64,000 bases of DNA from Thalassospira lucentensis MCCC 1A00383 = DSM 14000 (lineage in GTDB: Bacteria > Pseudomonadota > Alphaproteobacteria > Rhodospirillales > Thalassospiraceae): contig NZ_ATWN01000012.1 in NCBI RefSeq assembly GCF_000421265.1, positions 62,001 to 126,000 of the forward strand, written 5' to 3'. Positions 54,244-62,464 of this stretch are shown here, piece by piece. The notes under the pieces were generated by a model. That model saw nothing but the letters and a program-made list of their open reading frames with translations. It was not told the origin of the DNA and did no database searches. Made by a program: the position numbers and the translations under genes. How positions within the stretch are numbered: the stretch's first letter is position 1; each line of letters opens with the position of its first letter.

Positions 54244-55701
54244 ATGAAACTGATCAAGGCCATCTTTATCGGCACGATATTGCTTGGCCTTATGGTTGTT
54301 TCCTGCTTTTTCATCTGGCTTGCCCCGATCGGTGCCGGTTACAGCGCAAAGATCATGTGTTCGGCCATTTTTGTAAACGGGCTGCCATCCAGCCGGGCGC
54401 AGGCCGAAGATGTTCTGGCCGATAACAACCCCCTATTGTCATTGATTACGACCAATGTTGATCTGCGCAACCAGACTGTTAGCGCACATGCCTTTGGTTT
54501 TCGCAAACGCTGGGCGGTGTATCGCCCGCATCTGGGCTGCGTTCTGGCCAATGATGCGGACCAGATCACCCGTTTACGCAATAGCACCCCGCTTATCAGC
54601 CCCATCACGGCAAGGCCGCTTTTAACCGGACCATTGCCGATTGATGTTGAACGCCGCGCGCTTACCGGCCTTTTGTTTGACGCGATGGATGAACCCGGCC
54701 CGAAACCGACACGCCGAACCCGCGCCCTTGTCATTTTGCATCAAGGCAAGGTAATTGCAGAACGTTATGACGACGGGATTTCGGCCAACACGCCCCTTCC
54801 CGGCTGGTCGATGACCAAAAGCGTGTTTAATGCGCTGCTTGGTCGGATGCAGTTCGAAGGCATGATTGGCGACATGACCGACCCGGTCCTGATCAATGAA
54901 TGGCACGCAGAAGCCGGTGACCCACGCGCGACCATCACCTATAACAACTTACTGCATATGAGCAGCGGTCTCGAATTTGATGAAAGCTATGCCAACCCGT
55001 TATCAGACGTTGTGCAGATGCTGTTTATCGAACCGGCCGCCGCCGGGTTTGCCGTGTCCCAACCACTTGCCAATCCGCCCGGGGAGGTCTTTTCCTATAA
55101 CTCCGGAACAACCAACATTCTATCGGCCGCAATCCGCAATCTTAGCGGATCGCGCGAAACATACCAGAAACGTCCGGCAGAACTTCTGTTCCGTCCGCTT
55201 GGCATTGACAATGCCGTGATTGAAACCGATCAGGATGGCTACTTCATCGCATCCAGCTTCATGCATGCCACCGCGCGCGATTGGGCGAAAATCGGCCAGT
55301 TGTTCCTGCAAGACGGTGTGTGGGAAGGCGCACGTCTTTTACCCAAAGGATGGGTAGATTATTCCACTACCCCGGCACCAGCCGCGGGTAATGGAAATTA
55401 CGGCGCGCATTGGTGGCTTGATCTACCGGGCGGCACTGATAACCGCCCTGGTGCACCGCAGGTACCCGATGATGCCTTTTTCGCGCTTGGGCATGATGGA
55501 CAATCCATCAGCGTCATTCCGTCAAAAGAACTGGTTGTTGTTCGTTTGGGCCTGACGCGCAACCGCGATGCTTTTGATTTGCGCCAGTTCATCGCCAACC
55601 TGAGCCAACTTTTCCCAACGGTTGACCCAAACGCCATCAAGCTGCCAGACAGCGAGGCTCGGGGTGAGGGTCAAGAGCAAACCGAAAAACCTGCTGAATA
55701 A
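54244..55701 (+). CDS. Beta-lactamase-fold serine hydrolase (class C type)
   Basis: This 485-residue protein is anchored by an N-terminal membrane helix (about 5-29) and has a beta-lactamase/transpeptidase-like domain from about residue 140. The catalytic Ser189-x-x-Lys192 lies in PGWSMTKSVFN, the Tyr-containing motif is FSYNSGTTN (Tyr286), and a C-terminal LGHDGQ supplies the third motif. It has the general form of S12 esterases and D-aminopeptidases. A true beta-lactamase activity is not implied. The start is ATG at 54244 with AGGGAAA upstream. It converges with chrA across 8 bp. Confidence 0.85.
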   Translation: MKLIKAIFIGTILLGLMVVSCFFIWLAPIGAGYSAKIMCSAIFVNGLPSSRAQAEDVLADNNPLLSLITTNVDLRNQTVSAHAFGFRKRWAVYRPHLGCVLANDADQITRLRNSTPLISPITARPLLTGPLPIDVERRALTGLLFDAMDEPGPKPTRRTRALVILHQGKVIAERYDDGISANTPLPGWSMTKSVFNALLGRMQFEGMIGDMTDPVLINEWHAEAGDPRATITYNNLLHMSSGLEFDESYANPLSDVVQMLFIEPAAAGFAVSQPLANPPGEVFSYNSGTTNILSAAIRNLSGSRETYQKRPAELLFRPLGIDNAVIETDQDGYFIASSFMHATARDWAKIGQLFLQDGVWEGARLLPKGWVDYSTTPAPAAGNGNYGAHWWLDLPGGTDNRPGAPQVPDDAFFALGHDGQSISVIPSKELVVVRLGLTRNRDAFDLRQFIANLSQLFPTVDPNAIKLPDSEARGEGQEQTEKPAE

Positions 55702-55709
55702 ACGCCGAC

Positions 55710-56999
55710 TTAGATCAAACCAACGACATATCCCAGCAATGCCCCCAACCCGACCAAGGCCCACACCGGCATGACCCGCCATTGCAGGATGGCAAAGGCC
55801 ACGGCGACGCAGACGATATCGAAAGCATCATGAATGGCCCCGGTCCAGATCGGATCATATAAAACCGCCGCCAGCAAGCCGACCACAGCCGCATTAACGC
55901 CCAGCAACCCTGCCCGCATGCTTTGCACATGTCGTACACGATCCCAGAACGGCAAGATGCCAATCACCAGCAACCATGCAGGCAAGAAAATCGCGATGAG
56001 TGTGATCAAAGCCGTAACCGAACTGATCAACCACGTGCCCGATCCCTCACCCGCATGAAGCACAGCCCCAAGATAAGCGGCAAAGGTAAAAATCGGACCA
56101 GGCACGGCCTGTGTTGCGCCGTACCCGGCAAGGAAGGCTTCCTGATTGACCCAACCGGGATCAACCACGGCAGCCTCAAGCAAGGGCAAAACAACATGCC
56201 CACCGCCAAACACCAATGCGCCGCTGCGGTAAAACCCATCAATGACGGCAAACAGCCCGCTGTGATCAAAATGGGCGACAATCGGCAGTCCTGCGAGCAA
56301 CACAAAGAACAGGCCAAGCGCAAAAACCGCCCCCTTGGTGGAATGCGATGTTGGCGCATCGTAGCTCTCGGGCTCGGTTACAGTACGTAGCAGAATAAAT
56401 CCGGCAATCATCCCGCCGATAATCACGCCAAATTGCGCCAACACTGTATCGCTGACAATCATCACACCGGCCGCAACCACCGCAATGGTGGCGCGTGGCA
56501 CGTCCGGACACAGATTTCGCGCCATCCCGACAAGCGCATGGGCAACAACGCCAACCGCCACCAATTTCAGTCCTCGAATGACGTTATCAATCGCTGCCAG
56601 ATCAAAATGCACAAATGTTATGCCAAGGACCGCCAAGACAATCGCCGACGGCATGGTAAAGCCAAGCCACGCCATAAGGGAGCCACGCACCCCGCCAAGC
56701 GCCATGCCAATCCCCATCCCGACCTGTGAGCTGGCCGGTCCGGGGACGAACTGGCACAAAGCCACCAGATCGGCATAGCGCGCATCACTTAGCCAGCGAC
56801 GGCGATGAACGAACTCTTCACGGAAATAGCTGATGTGGGCGACCGGCCCGCCAAAACTGGTCAGGCCAAGACGCAAAAAGATCAGGAAAACCTGCCAAAG
56901 TGTGACCCCTTCGGATGGCAGGACACCTGCACCGGCGTCGTATGCCCCGCCCTTATCCTGATCGGTTTTTGCCGTATCATTTGGTGTCTTTTGTGACAT
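55710..56999 (-). CDS. chrA: Chromate transporter (ChrA), fused two-domain form
   Basis: This 429-residue inner-membrane protein consists of two homologous CHR halves. Half one contains GLTSFGGPVAHISYFREEFVHRRRWLSDARYADLVALCQFVPGPASSQVGMGIG. Half two contains YRSGALVFGGGHVVLPLLEAAVVDPGWVNQEAFLAGYGATQAVPGPIFTFAAYLG. ChrA is a CHR-superfamily efflux protein that exports chromate, though many homologues have other or unknown anions. ATG at 56999 is preferred over longer starts at 57098 that would add basic residues. It converges with the serine hydrolase gene. Confidence 0.9.
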   Translation of the reverse strand: MSQKTPNDTAKTDQDKGGAYDAGAGVLPSEGVTLWQVFLIFLRLGLTSFGGPVAHISYFREEFVHRRRWLSDARYADLVALCQFVPGPASSQVGMGIGMALGGVRGSLMAWLGFTMPSAIVLAVLGITFVHFDLAAIDNVIRGLKLVAVGVVAHALVGMARNLCPDVPRATIAVVAAGVMIVSDTVLAQFGVIIGGMIAGFILLRTVTEPESYDAPTSHSTKGAVFALGLFFVLLAGLPIVAHFDHSGLFAVIDGFYRSGALVFGGGHVVLPLLEAAVVDPGWVNQEAFLAGYGATQAVPGPIFTFAAYLGAVLHAGEGSGTWLISSVTALITLIAIFLPAWLLVIGILPFWDRVRHVQSMRAGLLGVNAAVVGLLAAVLYDPIWTGAIHDAFDIVCVAVAFAILQWRVMPVWALVGLGALLGYVVGLI

Positions 57000-57117
57000 T
57001 CCCGGTCGCGTCCCCTGATCGTACGACACATGACATATGCTGCCAGACCATATCCAATGGCACCAAAGGCGGAAAGCCAAAAGCCGACCATTTGGCAATC
57101 GTCATCAAACCATAACA

Positions 57118-57157
57118 AAACCCCTGCCACCCGGTTTTACCCGAACGACAGGGGTTT
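57118..57157 (-). terminator. Terminator after amn
   Basis: AAACCCCTG and CAGGGGTTT pair around a 22-nt loop containing a secondary CCGGG/CCCGG-type hairpin. On the minus strand TTTTGTT follows. It lies 30 nt past the amn stop. Confidence 0.7.
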
Positions 57158-57186
57158 GATGTTTAAATCGGAACGTCTTATCCGTC

Positions 57187-58656
57187 TTACCGGAAGGCCG
57201 GCTCGTCCAACGACCGCAATTTACGCGAATGAAGCTGATTGACGTCCTGGCGCAGTGTATCGATCGTATCAAGCCCAACCTGAAGGTGCTGGCCGATACG
57301 CTGACGGTAGAACGTGTTCGCCATGCCCGGCAGTTTCAATTCACCGTGCACCGGTTTGTCCGACACACACAACAACGTTCCATACGGAACGCGAAAACGG
57401 AAACCGTTGGCGGCAATGGTCGCACTTTCCATATCGACCGCAATTGCACGCGACTGGTTAAGACGGACAAACAGTTCGCTATAACGCAGCTCCCAGTTCC
57501 GGTTATCGGTTGTGGCAACCGTCCCGGTCCGCATGCGTGCCTTCATCTCGCGGCCTTTAAGACCTGTGATTTTGGTCACCGAATTTGCCAGTGCGACTTG
57601 CACCTCGGCAATTGGCGGCACGGGAACCCACAATGGCAGATCGGAATCAAGCACATGATCATCGCGAACATACCCGTGTGCAAGAACGTAATCCCCCAAA
57701 AGTTGACTACGGCGCAATCCAGCACAATGGCCGAGCATCAACCAGCAATGTGGCCTCAGGACCGCGATATGGTCCGTGGCCGTTTTGGCATTCGACGGCC
57801 CAACGCCGATGTTGACCAGCGTCACGCCCAACCCGTCTTCGCGGATCAGATGGTAGGATGGCATCTGAGGCAGCTGCGCTGCCGCATCACCGCTTTCTTT
57901 CCACTTTTTGGGGGCGTTTTTACTAACATGGACCTTCGGCCCCGGCTCGACAAAGGCGATATAGGGACTTTCAGGATCATCAAGCTGTTCTTTGGCAAAC
58001 TCGATGAACTCGTCGACATAGCGCTGATAGTTGGTAAACAGCACGAACTTTTGAAAATGTTCCGGTGCGGTTGCCGTGTAATGGCGCAGACGCGCCAGCG
58101 AATAGTCAACCCGTTCGCCCGAAAACAGCGACAACGGCTTTGGCCCGGCAGTCACCCCATAATGAACACCGTTTGAGATGTCATCATCGGTCCGCGCCAG
58201 ATCAGGCATATCAAAGACCATCTGCAACTGCCGGATATCGGTCGGCCCGATGCTATCCGTTGCGGTTTCGACCAAAAATGGCAATGGGATCGGACGATCC
58301 GACACACCGACAACAACCGGAACGTCATGATTTTTCAGCAGAAGCTCAATCTGCTGGCGGTAATATTCTTCAAACACATCCGGACGGGTAAGCGTCGTGC
58401 CATAAACACCGGGGTCGCGGGGGGCGCCAAAAGACAATGTGCTTTCGACATGCAGCTTTTCTGGCGGCACTTCAATTCCCAGATACGGATAGTATGCCCG
58501 CACAGGTGAAGATTGCTTACCTTCGCCGAAAAGATCAAAGGCCTCTTGGACAGCTTTGGCACCGTTCGCATAGATGTCCTTTATGCGCTCAAGTGCCTTT
58601 TGGGCGTCGGTGAATTCAAACAGTTCTCTTACAGACCCGTGAACTTCTGAAACCAT
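57187..58656 (-). CDS. amn: AMP nucleosidase
   Basis: This 489-residue enzyme hydrolyses AMP to adenine and ribose-5-phosphate, balancing the purine pool. It has the AMN N-terminal domain (YPYLGIEVPPEKLHVESTLSFGAPRDPGVYGTTLTRPDVFEEYY) and a C-terminal nucleosidase domain: NIGVGPSNAKTATDHIAVLRPHCWLMLGHCAGLR, LGDYVLAHGYVRDDHV and AVDMESATIAANGFRFRVPYGTLLCVSDKP. The length matches E. coli Amn (484). ATG at 58656 follows GGAG. It ends at the terminator 57118-57157. Confidence 0.95.
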   Translation of the reverse strand: MVSEVHGSVRELFEFTDAQKALERIKDIYANGAKAVQEAFDLFGEGKQSSPVRAYYPYLGIEVPPEKLHVESTLSFGAPRDPGVYGTTLTRPDVFEEYYRQQIELLLKNHDVPVVVGVSDRPIPLPFLVETATDSIGPTDIRQLQMVFDMPDLARTDDDISNGVHYGVTAGPKPLSLFSGERVDYSLARLRHYTATAPEHFQKFVLFTNYQRYVDEFIEFAKEQLDDPESPYIAFVEPGPKVHVSKNAPKKWKESGDAAAQLPQMPSYHLIREDGLGVTLVNIGVGPSNAKTATDHIAVLRPHCWLMLGHCAGLRRSQLLGDYVLAHGYVRDDHVLDSDLPLWVPVPPIAEVQVALANSVTKITGLKGREMKARMRTGTVATTDNRNWELRYSELFVRLNQSRAIAVDMESATIAANGFRFRVPYGTLLCVSDKPVHGELKLPGMANTFYRQRIGQHLQVGLDTIDTLRQDVNQLHSRKLRSLDEPAFR

Positions 58657-59176
58657 AATGGATGCTCCTTTTTTGTTATTGTTGTTTGGTCCTGTTGTTT
58701 TGCGTCTACATGACTTTATTCAAGTGACAGCAAATAACAACAGCCCTTGGAGCGAGAGATTTATCACCGCCCGCCCGTCACCTGACAACCAAAAACTTTT
58801 GGGGTTTCCTCAATCAGCAAGCGAAATCGCATTCATGCCATAACATGCATATTTCGCTTTCGCCCGGTTTGGTGTCAGTTTCAGCAGGTTATGGCTTATA
58901 TATCGGGATTATTTTCAAGAATTCCAAATGACAGTTTCGACGCGCTGATCATAACAGCATCAAAAACACTGGGACGCTTGTGTCGTCATCACCTGTACAA
59001 AACTGGAATGCAGATAAAAAAAGGGCCGAAACCGGGGGACGGTTTCGGCAATTTCGAGGAGGTGCCTTAGACGTTGAGGGAAAAGACGGTCAACCTCGAT
59101 ATATCGTTACTATCTGACCACTGGTCACTAAAGTCAATATTATTTTATATCAACTTCCATGCATTAAATGCATATC
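58657..59176. other. 520-bp region between amn and the stress genes
   Basis: The part next to amn must hold its promoter. The right part contains the terminator at 59012-59049 and an ATGCAT-type palindrome (ATGCATTTAATGCAT on the minus strand, near 59158-59172). I see no supported gene; the plus-strand frame starting at 59074 overlaps the anti-sigma-like gene and is not convincing. Confidence 0.6.
59012..59049 (-). terminator. Rho-independent terminator after the ECF sigma/anti-sigma-like pair
   Basis: On the minus strand GCCGAAACC and GGTTTCGGC form a perfect 9-bp stem with a 7-nt loop, followed by CCCTTTTTTT. It lies 127 nt past the anti-sigma-like stop. Confidence 0.85.
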
Positions 59177-59419
59177 TCAGCTGCATGCCCCTACTTTACT
59201 TGCCATTTCGCGCAATTTTTTCAGACGACGAAACGCTTCGATATCAAGTGTCCCGTCGTCACCTATATAGTCTGCTTGTATGCTTTCAACAACATCAGCT
59301 GCCCGCAGGTCACTTTCTACAAGACTTTCAATTTCTTGCTCTTCTTCTTTGCCCCCAAGTGTCCCGCGAACGTAGGCAAGGATGTCCTCCTTGCCATAGA
59401 TCGCAAGAACCGCACACAT
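59177..59419 (-). CDS. Small anti-sigma-like protein coupled to the ECF sigma gene
   Basis: The 80-residue protein opens with KEDILAYVRGTLGGKEEEQEIESLVESD, the helix-turn-helix layout of zinc-free anti-sigma domains (L-x-A-Y-x-x-G-x-L, acidic helix, E-x-x-x-x-x-D). A charged helix, FRRLKKLREMASKV, follows. It has no membrane segment and no H-x3-C-x2-C zinc motif, so it would be a soluble, minimal anti-sigma factor or co-regulator. NepR does not match. Its ATG at 59419 lies 1 nt past the sigma stop, with GGAGG inside the sigma gene, so the two are translationally coupled. The anti-sigma role is inferred. Confidence 0.7.
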   Translation of the reverse strand: MCAVLAIYGKEDILAYVRGTLGGKEEEQEIESLVESDLRAADVVESIQADYIGDDGTLDIEAFRRLKKLREMASKVGACS

Positions 59420-59420
59420 T

Positions 59421-59948
59421 TTAAGCTGCCTCCGACACATAACGGGATGCATGTTCACGTGCTTCGATTCGACCGACTGACGCACGCAGCTTACGGCGTG
59501 CACGGCCAACGCGGGATTTTACAGTCCCGATTTCCACACACATCTGATCCGCAGCATCCTGATAGGATACGTCCTCAACAGCCGTTAGCATGATTGCTTC
59601 ACGTTCCTGCTCAGGCAGTTCTTCAAGAACGCGGTCAGCATCACGAAGCTGCAAACGCGCCATCTGGTTGCTACCATGACCGTACACATCACCAAGATCA
59701 TCCCAGTCCACTTGCGGACCACGCGTTTTTTCCCGGCGTTTTCCTGAAATGAACGTGTTGAACAGGATCCGGTGCAACCAAGCCTTCAGGCTCGTACCTT
59801 CTTCGAACTGATCCTTTTTGCTGATGGCTTTCAACAGGGTATCCTGAACCAGATCCTGTGCACGATCCATGCTGCCAGCCAGACGATATGCATGACGGCG
59901 CAACGCGGGTACATGATCTTCGATTTCATTCATCACTTGTTTAGACAT
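59421..59948 (-). CDS. ECF-type RNA polymerase sigma factor
   Basis: This 175-residue sigma-70 family protein has region 2 (DHVPALRRHAYRLAGSMDRAQDLVQDTLLKAISKKDQFEEGTSLKAWLHRILFNTFISGKRR) and region 4 (VLEELPEQEREAIMLTAVEDVSYQDAADQMCVEIGTVKSRVGRARRKL). The pattern recalls EcfG-like (ECF15) sigma factors that run the alphaproteobacterial general stress response, though no phyR or nepR is adjacent. ATG at 59948 has AAGGAGG 5 nt upstream; GTG at 59951 is too close. The coupled downstream gene may be its anti-sigma factor. Nearby genes carry EcfG-type promoters. Confidence 0.9.
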   Translation of the reverse strand: MSKQVMNEIEDHVPALRRHAYRLAGSMDRAQDLVQDTLLKAISKKDQFEEGTSLKAWLHRILFNTFISGKRREKTRGPQVDWDDLGDVYGHGSNQMARLQLRDADRVLEELPEQEREAIMLTAVEDVSYQDAADQMCVEIGTVKSRVGRARRKLRASVGRIEAREHASRYVSEAA

Positions 59949-60289
59949 CACAACCTCCTTGTTCGATGGCCCAACCGTAACAAATAAGAATAATAATTAA
60001 AGTAAAATCGTGTACTTCACTTAGGCAATACAGTGAAGTTGCTGCATATACATAACAACATCAACACACATATTTGACACTTTATAGTTAACCGACTGAA
60101 TATACATTCATCACTAAACATAATTACTTTACATTACTTACATAACTCAATTGACTTACGTCAACTAAGCAAGATGGTTGTCTTATGGAACAAACAGCGC
60201 TAACGTAACTTACTCCAAAATTTTAAAGTCCTTGATAATCAACGGCTTCAGGCGGATATTAGTCCCGCTGTAAACGACAGGAAACCCAC
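59949..60289. other. AT-rich 341-bp region between the ECF sigma and RHH genes
   Basis: This is the most AT-rich stretch in the window. It holds the divergent promoters for the sigma and ribbon-helix-helix genes. A possible FNR/FixK-type box, TTGAC-TTAC-GTCAA, lies at 60151-60164. No GGAAC-CGTT promoter is present toward either gene. I see no supported gene. Confidence 0.6.
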
Positions 60290-60499
60290 GTGGCATCCCC
60301 GAAAAGAACAGAAAAACTCCAGATTATGCTGGATGACGATGAACTAAAGGTCATTGATGACTGGCGTTTTGAGCATCGTATGCCGACACGTGCTGCCGCA
60401 ATCCGCGAGCTTATCCGCCGCGGATTGATCAACGAAAAGCTCGCTGAACCGGAAACTGATGGCAAAGCCACAACCGATTTCCGCGTTGAATCAGAATAA
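60290..60499 (+). CDS. Ribbon-helix-helix DNA-binding protein
   Basis: The 69-residue protein has the MetJ/Arc-type RHH pattern: a basic beta strand RTEKLQIMLDDDELKVIDDWRFEH, then RMPTRAAAIRELIRRGLINEKLAE as the two helices. Such proteins bind DNA as dimers; the target is unknown. A disordered C-terminal tail ends in VESE. The start is GTG at 60290 with AGGAAA upstream. It is divergent from the ECF sigma gene and followed by a bidirectional terminator. It may repress its own promoter region. Confidence 0.8.
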   Translation: MASPKRTEKLQIMLDDDELKVIDDWRFEHRMPTRAAAIRELIRRGLINEKLAEPETDGKATTDFRVESE

Positions 60500-60518
60500 A
60501 TTTTCTGTTTGATAATCA

Positions 60519-60556
60519 AAATGGCCCGGTAATTTTCCGGGCCATTTGTCTTTTTC
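60519..60556 (+). terminator. Bidirectional terminator between the RHH and VTT-domain genes
   Basis: AAATGGCCCGG (60519-60529) pairs with CCGGGCCATTT (60537-60547) around a 7-nt loop, then GTCTTTTT. It serves both convergent genes. Confidence 0.88.
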
Positions 60557-60564
60557 ATGCTGTA

Positions 60565-61149
60565 TCAGCCAGAATTTCGACTGACTTTTGGCTTTCGCCC
60601 TTCGAATATACGGGCGATTCCGGTCCCAAAGCCCAGAACCAAAAGCCATAAACCGTAATACCGCAATGCACGCGAAGCCGAAATTGCAATGACAAACAGC
60701 CAAATCGGATAGGACGCCGCCCCGGCAGCCAATGCGGCAATTTGCATCGGAACCGGCGTGACACTGATGGCAAACACCACCCAGAACCCACCCGTTTCGA
60801 ACTTGGTTTGCAAATCGTCGAACTGCGCCTGACCGCCCGCCATATCAATTAGCGGCTGGGCCAGATCGTCAAACAGCAGATAGGCCAAAAGATACAACGC
60901 CAATGCACCTGCGACACTGCCCGCAAGAGTCACTGTCGCGACAATAAAACCGCGTGCACGCGACGCGGCCATTACCGGCGCGATCACAATTTCGATGGGA
61001 ATGGGGATAATTGTGGTTTCCATGAAAGACGCCAGCGCAATTCCCCAAAGCCCCTTTCGCCCCGCCGCCAGCGTAGCGAGGCGATCCTGCCAGATTTTCA
61101 GCTTTTGCCTCACCGACGATGGTAATTGTTGTTGTTCATTTTTCGCCAT
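60565..61149 (-). CDS. VTT/DedA-like (YqaA-type) membrane protein
   Basis: This 194-residue integral membrane protein has about five hydrophobic segments. GIALASFMETTIIPIPIEIVIAPVM is the first re-entrant motif and GGFWVVFAISVTPVPMQIAALAAGAASYPIWLFVIA the second, a VTT/DedA (YqaA) layout. Family members scramble or transport lipids or act on membrane potential; no substrate can be read. ATG at 61149 has GGCGG upstream. It is on the same strand as the acidic exported protein and lies between two terminators. Confidence 0.85.
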   Translation of the reverse strand: MAKNEQQQLPSSVRQKLKIWQDRLATLAAGRKGLWGIALASFMETTIIPIPIEIVIAPVMAASRARGFIVATVTLAGSVAGALALYLLAYLLFDDLAQPLIDMAGGQAQFDDLQTKFETGGFWVVFAISVTPVPMQIAALAAGAASYPIWLFVIAISASRALRYYGLWLLVLGFGTGIARIFEGRKPKVSRNSG

Positions 61150-61189
61150 TCAAACCGCCCATTGCCTCGACCTGACAAATACCCGCACA

Positions 61190-61219
61190 AAGAAACAGCC
61201 CGCCCGAAATGGGCGGGCT
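61190..61219 (-). terminator. Terminator after the acidic exported protein gene
   Basis: AGCCCGCCC and GGGCGGGCT form a 9-bp stem with a 5-nt loop; on the minus strand TGTTTCTTTG follows. It lies 45 nt past the stop. Confidence 0.8.
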
Positions 61220-61263
61220 GCAACTCCCGGAACGTCACGTCACCGAGTTCAAGTTGTGATGTT

Positions 61264-61728
61264 TTACTCGACGGTTTGATCGTCCGAGAGAGCATTCTGA
61301 GCATCTTCAAGTGCGGTCATGGTATTTTGCTTTACCTCTTCCCAGCTTTCGGCGGACGCTTCCTTCGCGTCTTCGAACGCCTCACCAAGCTCGGCGCTTG
61401 CACCATCCCATGCCTCAGCAAGTTCATCGACAGCTTCTTCGCTGTCCTGTTTCACACTCGCTGATACCTCGTCATACTGGTCGCCCAACTGGTCGCTTTT
61501 TTCTTCGACCCAAGCCAGAAACTCATCTTTCTCTTCATAGGTGAAGTCCTTCGCGTCTTCATACTCGTTCGCGACCTCGTCACCCATTTTGTTGACGTCC
61601 GATTTCAGTGCGTCGTCGGTTGCCATCGTATCTGCTTGGTCGGTGGCAGCATTCGATCCGGCATATACAGGACCGGCAACAGCAACAGACATTATCGTAC
61701 CAACCATAAGTGCAGTTTTACTAAACAT
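61264..61728 (-). CDS. Acidic exported protein with helical repeats
   Basis: The 154-residue precursor has a signal peptide of about 24 residues ending VYA. The mature protein is strongly acidic and helical, with an imperfect repeating pattern (EDAKDFTYEEKDEF, EWVEEKSDQLGDQY, EEAVDELAEAWDGASAEL, EDAKEASAESWEEV). These are amphipathic helices resembling LEA or apolipoprotein-like stress proteins. I recognise no family. The start is ATG at 61728 with AAGGAGG 5 nt upstream. A GGAAC-N16-CGTT promoter lies upstream, so it is probably a general-stress gene acting in the periplasm. Confidence 0.78.
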   Translation of the reverse strand: MFSKTALMVGTIMSVAVAGPVYAGSNAATDQADTMATDDALKSDVNKMGDEVANEYEDAKDFTYEEKDEFLAWVEEKSDQLGDQYDEVSASVKQDSEEAVDELAEAWDGASAELGEAFEDAKEASAESWEEVKQNTMTALEDAQNALSDDQTVE

Positions 61729-61786
61729 CACAACCTCCTTATTCGTGAAATACAGCGCAATTACTTGCACGCTGCTTACAATGATC

Positions 61787-61811
61787 AACGGATGGGTCAA
61801 AAGAATGTTCC
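61787..61811 (-). promoter_or_regulatory. EcfG-type promoter of the acidic exported protein
   Basis: On the minus strand GGAAC, 16 nt, then CGTT: this is the -35/-10 consensus of EcfG-type general stress sigma factors in alphaproteobacteria. It ends 58 nt before the start codon at 61728. Confidence 0.72.
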
Positions 61812-61833
61812 AATTATGTTGATTTTAATTCAT

Positions 61834-61859
61834 GGAACTTTTGCCTCCCCCTTTACGTT
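61834..61859 (+). promoter_or_regulatory. EcfG-type promoter of dps
   Basis: GGAAC (61834-61838), 17 nt, CGTT (61856-61859). It faces dps, whose start lies 86 nt downstream. Only 22 bp separate it from the divergent EcfG-type promoter at 61787-61811. Confidence 0.72.
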
Positions 61860-61945
61860 TTTAAAGCAACTACCCGCGATACGGCGTACGTCTTGCGCCT
61901 GTCGCAGTCGCATAAAGACGCTCAAGAAACCAAAGGAGTTTTGAG

Positions 61946-62449
61946 ATGGCACATAGCAGTATGAAAACCGTTGCGAAGGAATTTCCCGTCGATGCCGGTG
62001 TCGATCGCAAGGATCGTCAGAAACTTGCCAAAATGCTCACCCGGATCGTTGGTTCGTCGCACGTGCTTTATGCCAAAACCCGCGGCGTTCACTGGAACGT
62101 TGTCGGACCAACCTTCTATTCGTTGCATAAAATGACCGAAGAACACTATGAGGATCTGCATGTTGCCAATGATGATATGGCAGAACGCATTCGTGCAATC
62201 GGTTTCGCAGCACCGACCGGGATTTCGGAAATGATCGAACATTCCGAAATCACCGATCAGGAAAAGCTCCTTCCGGCCAATGAAATGGTCAAGGAACTGG
62301 TCGAGGATCATGAAAAAATGGCCCGCCTGATCCGCGACGGCGTTGCCGCAGCAGAAGAAGTCGAGGACGTAAAAACCGCCGACCTTCTGACCGAACGCAT
62401 CGGCGTGCATGAAGAATCCGCGTGGATGTTGCGTGCAACAATTTCCTGA
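61946..62449 (+). CDS. dps: Dps-family DNA-binding ferroxidase
   Basis: This 167-residue ferritin-like protein stores iron and protects DNA during oxidative or stationary stress. Ferroxidase residues align as His49 (GVHWN), His61, Glu65, Asp76 and Glu80; Glu65 replaces the Asp of E. coli Dps, a substitution common in the family. A lysine-rich N terminus (MKTVAKEF, RKDRQKLAKM) could bind DNA. ATG at 61946 follows AAAGGAG. Its EcfG-type promoter places it in the general stress response. Confidence 0.93.
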   Translation: MAHSSMKTVAKEFPVDAGVDRKDRQKLAKMLTRIVGSSHVLYAKTRGVHWNVVGPTFYSLHKMTEEHYEDLHVANDDMAERIRAIGFAAPTGISEMIEHSEITDQEKLLPANEMVKELVEDHEKMARLIRDGVAAAEEVEDVKTADLLTERIGVHEESAWMLRATIS

Positions 62450-62464
62450 TCTTGCCATAATGCT

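Noticed and set aside
59074-59424. Plus-strand frame with a GAGGAGG sequence upstream
   Set aside because: The spacing to the TTG is too long, it is antisense to the anti-sigma-like gene, and the translation resembles no protein.
60187-60205. GGAAC followed by CGTA before the RHH gene, considered as an EcfG promoter
   Set aside because: The gap is 12 nt rather than 16-17 and the second element is CGTA, not CGTT.
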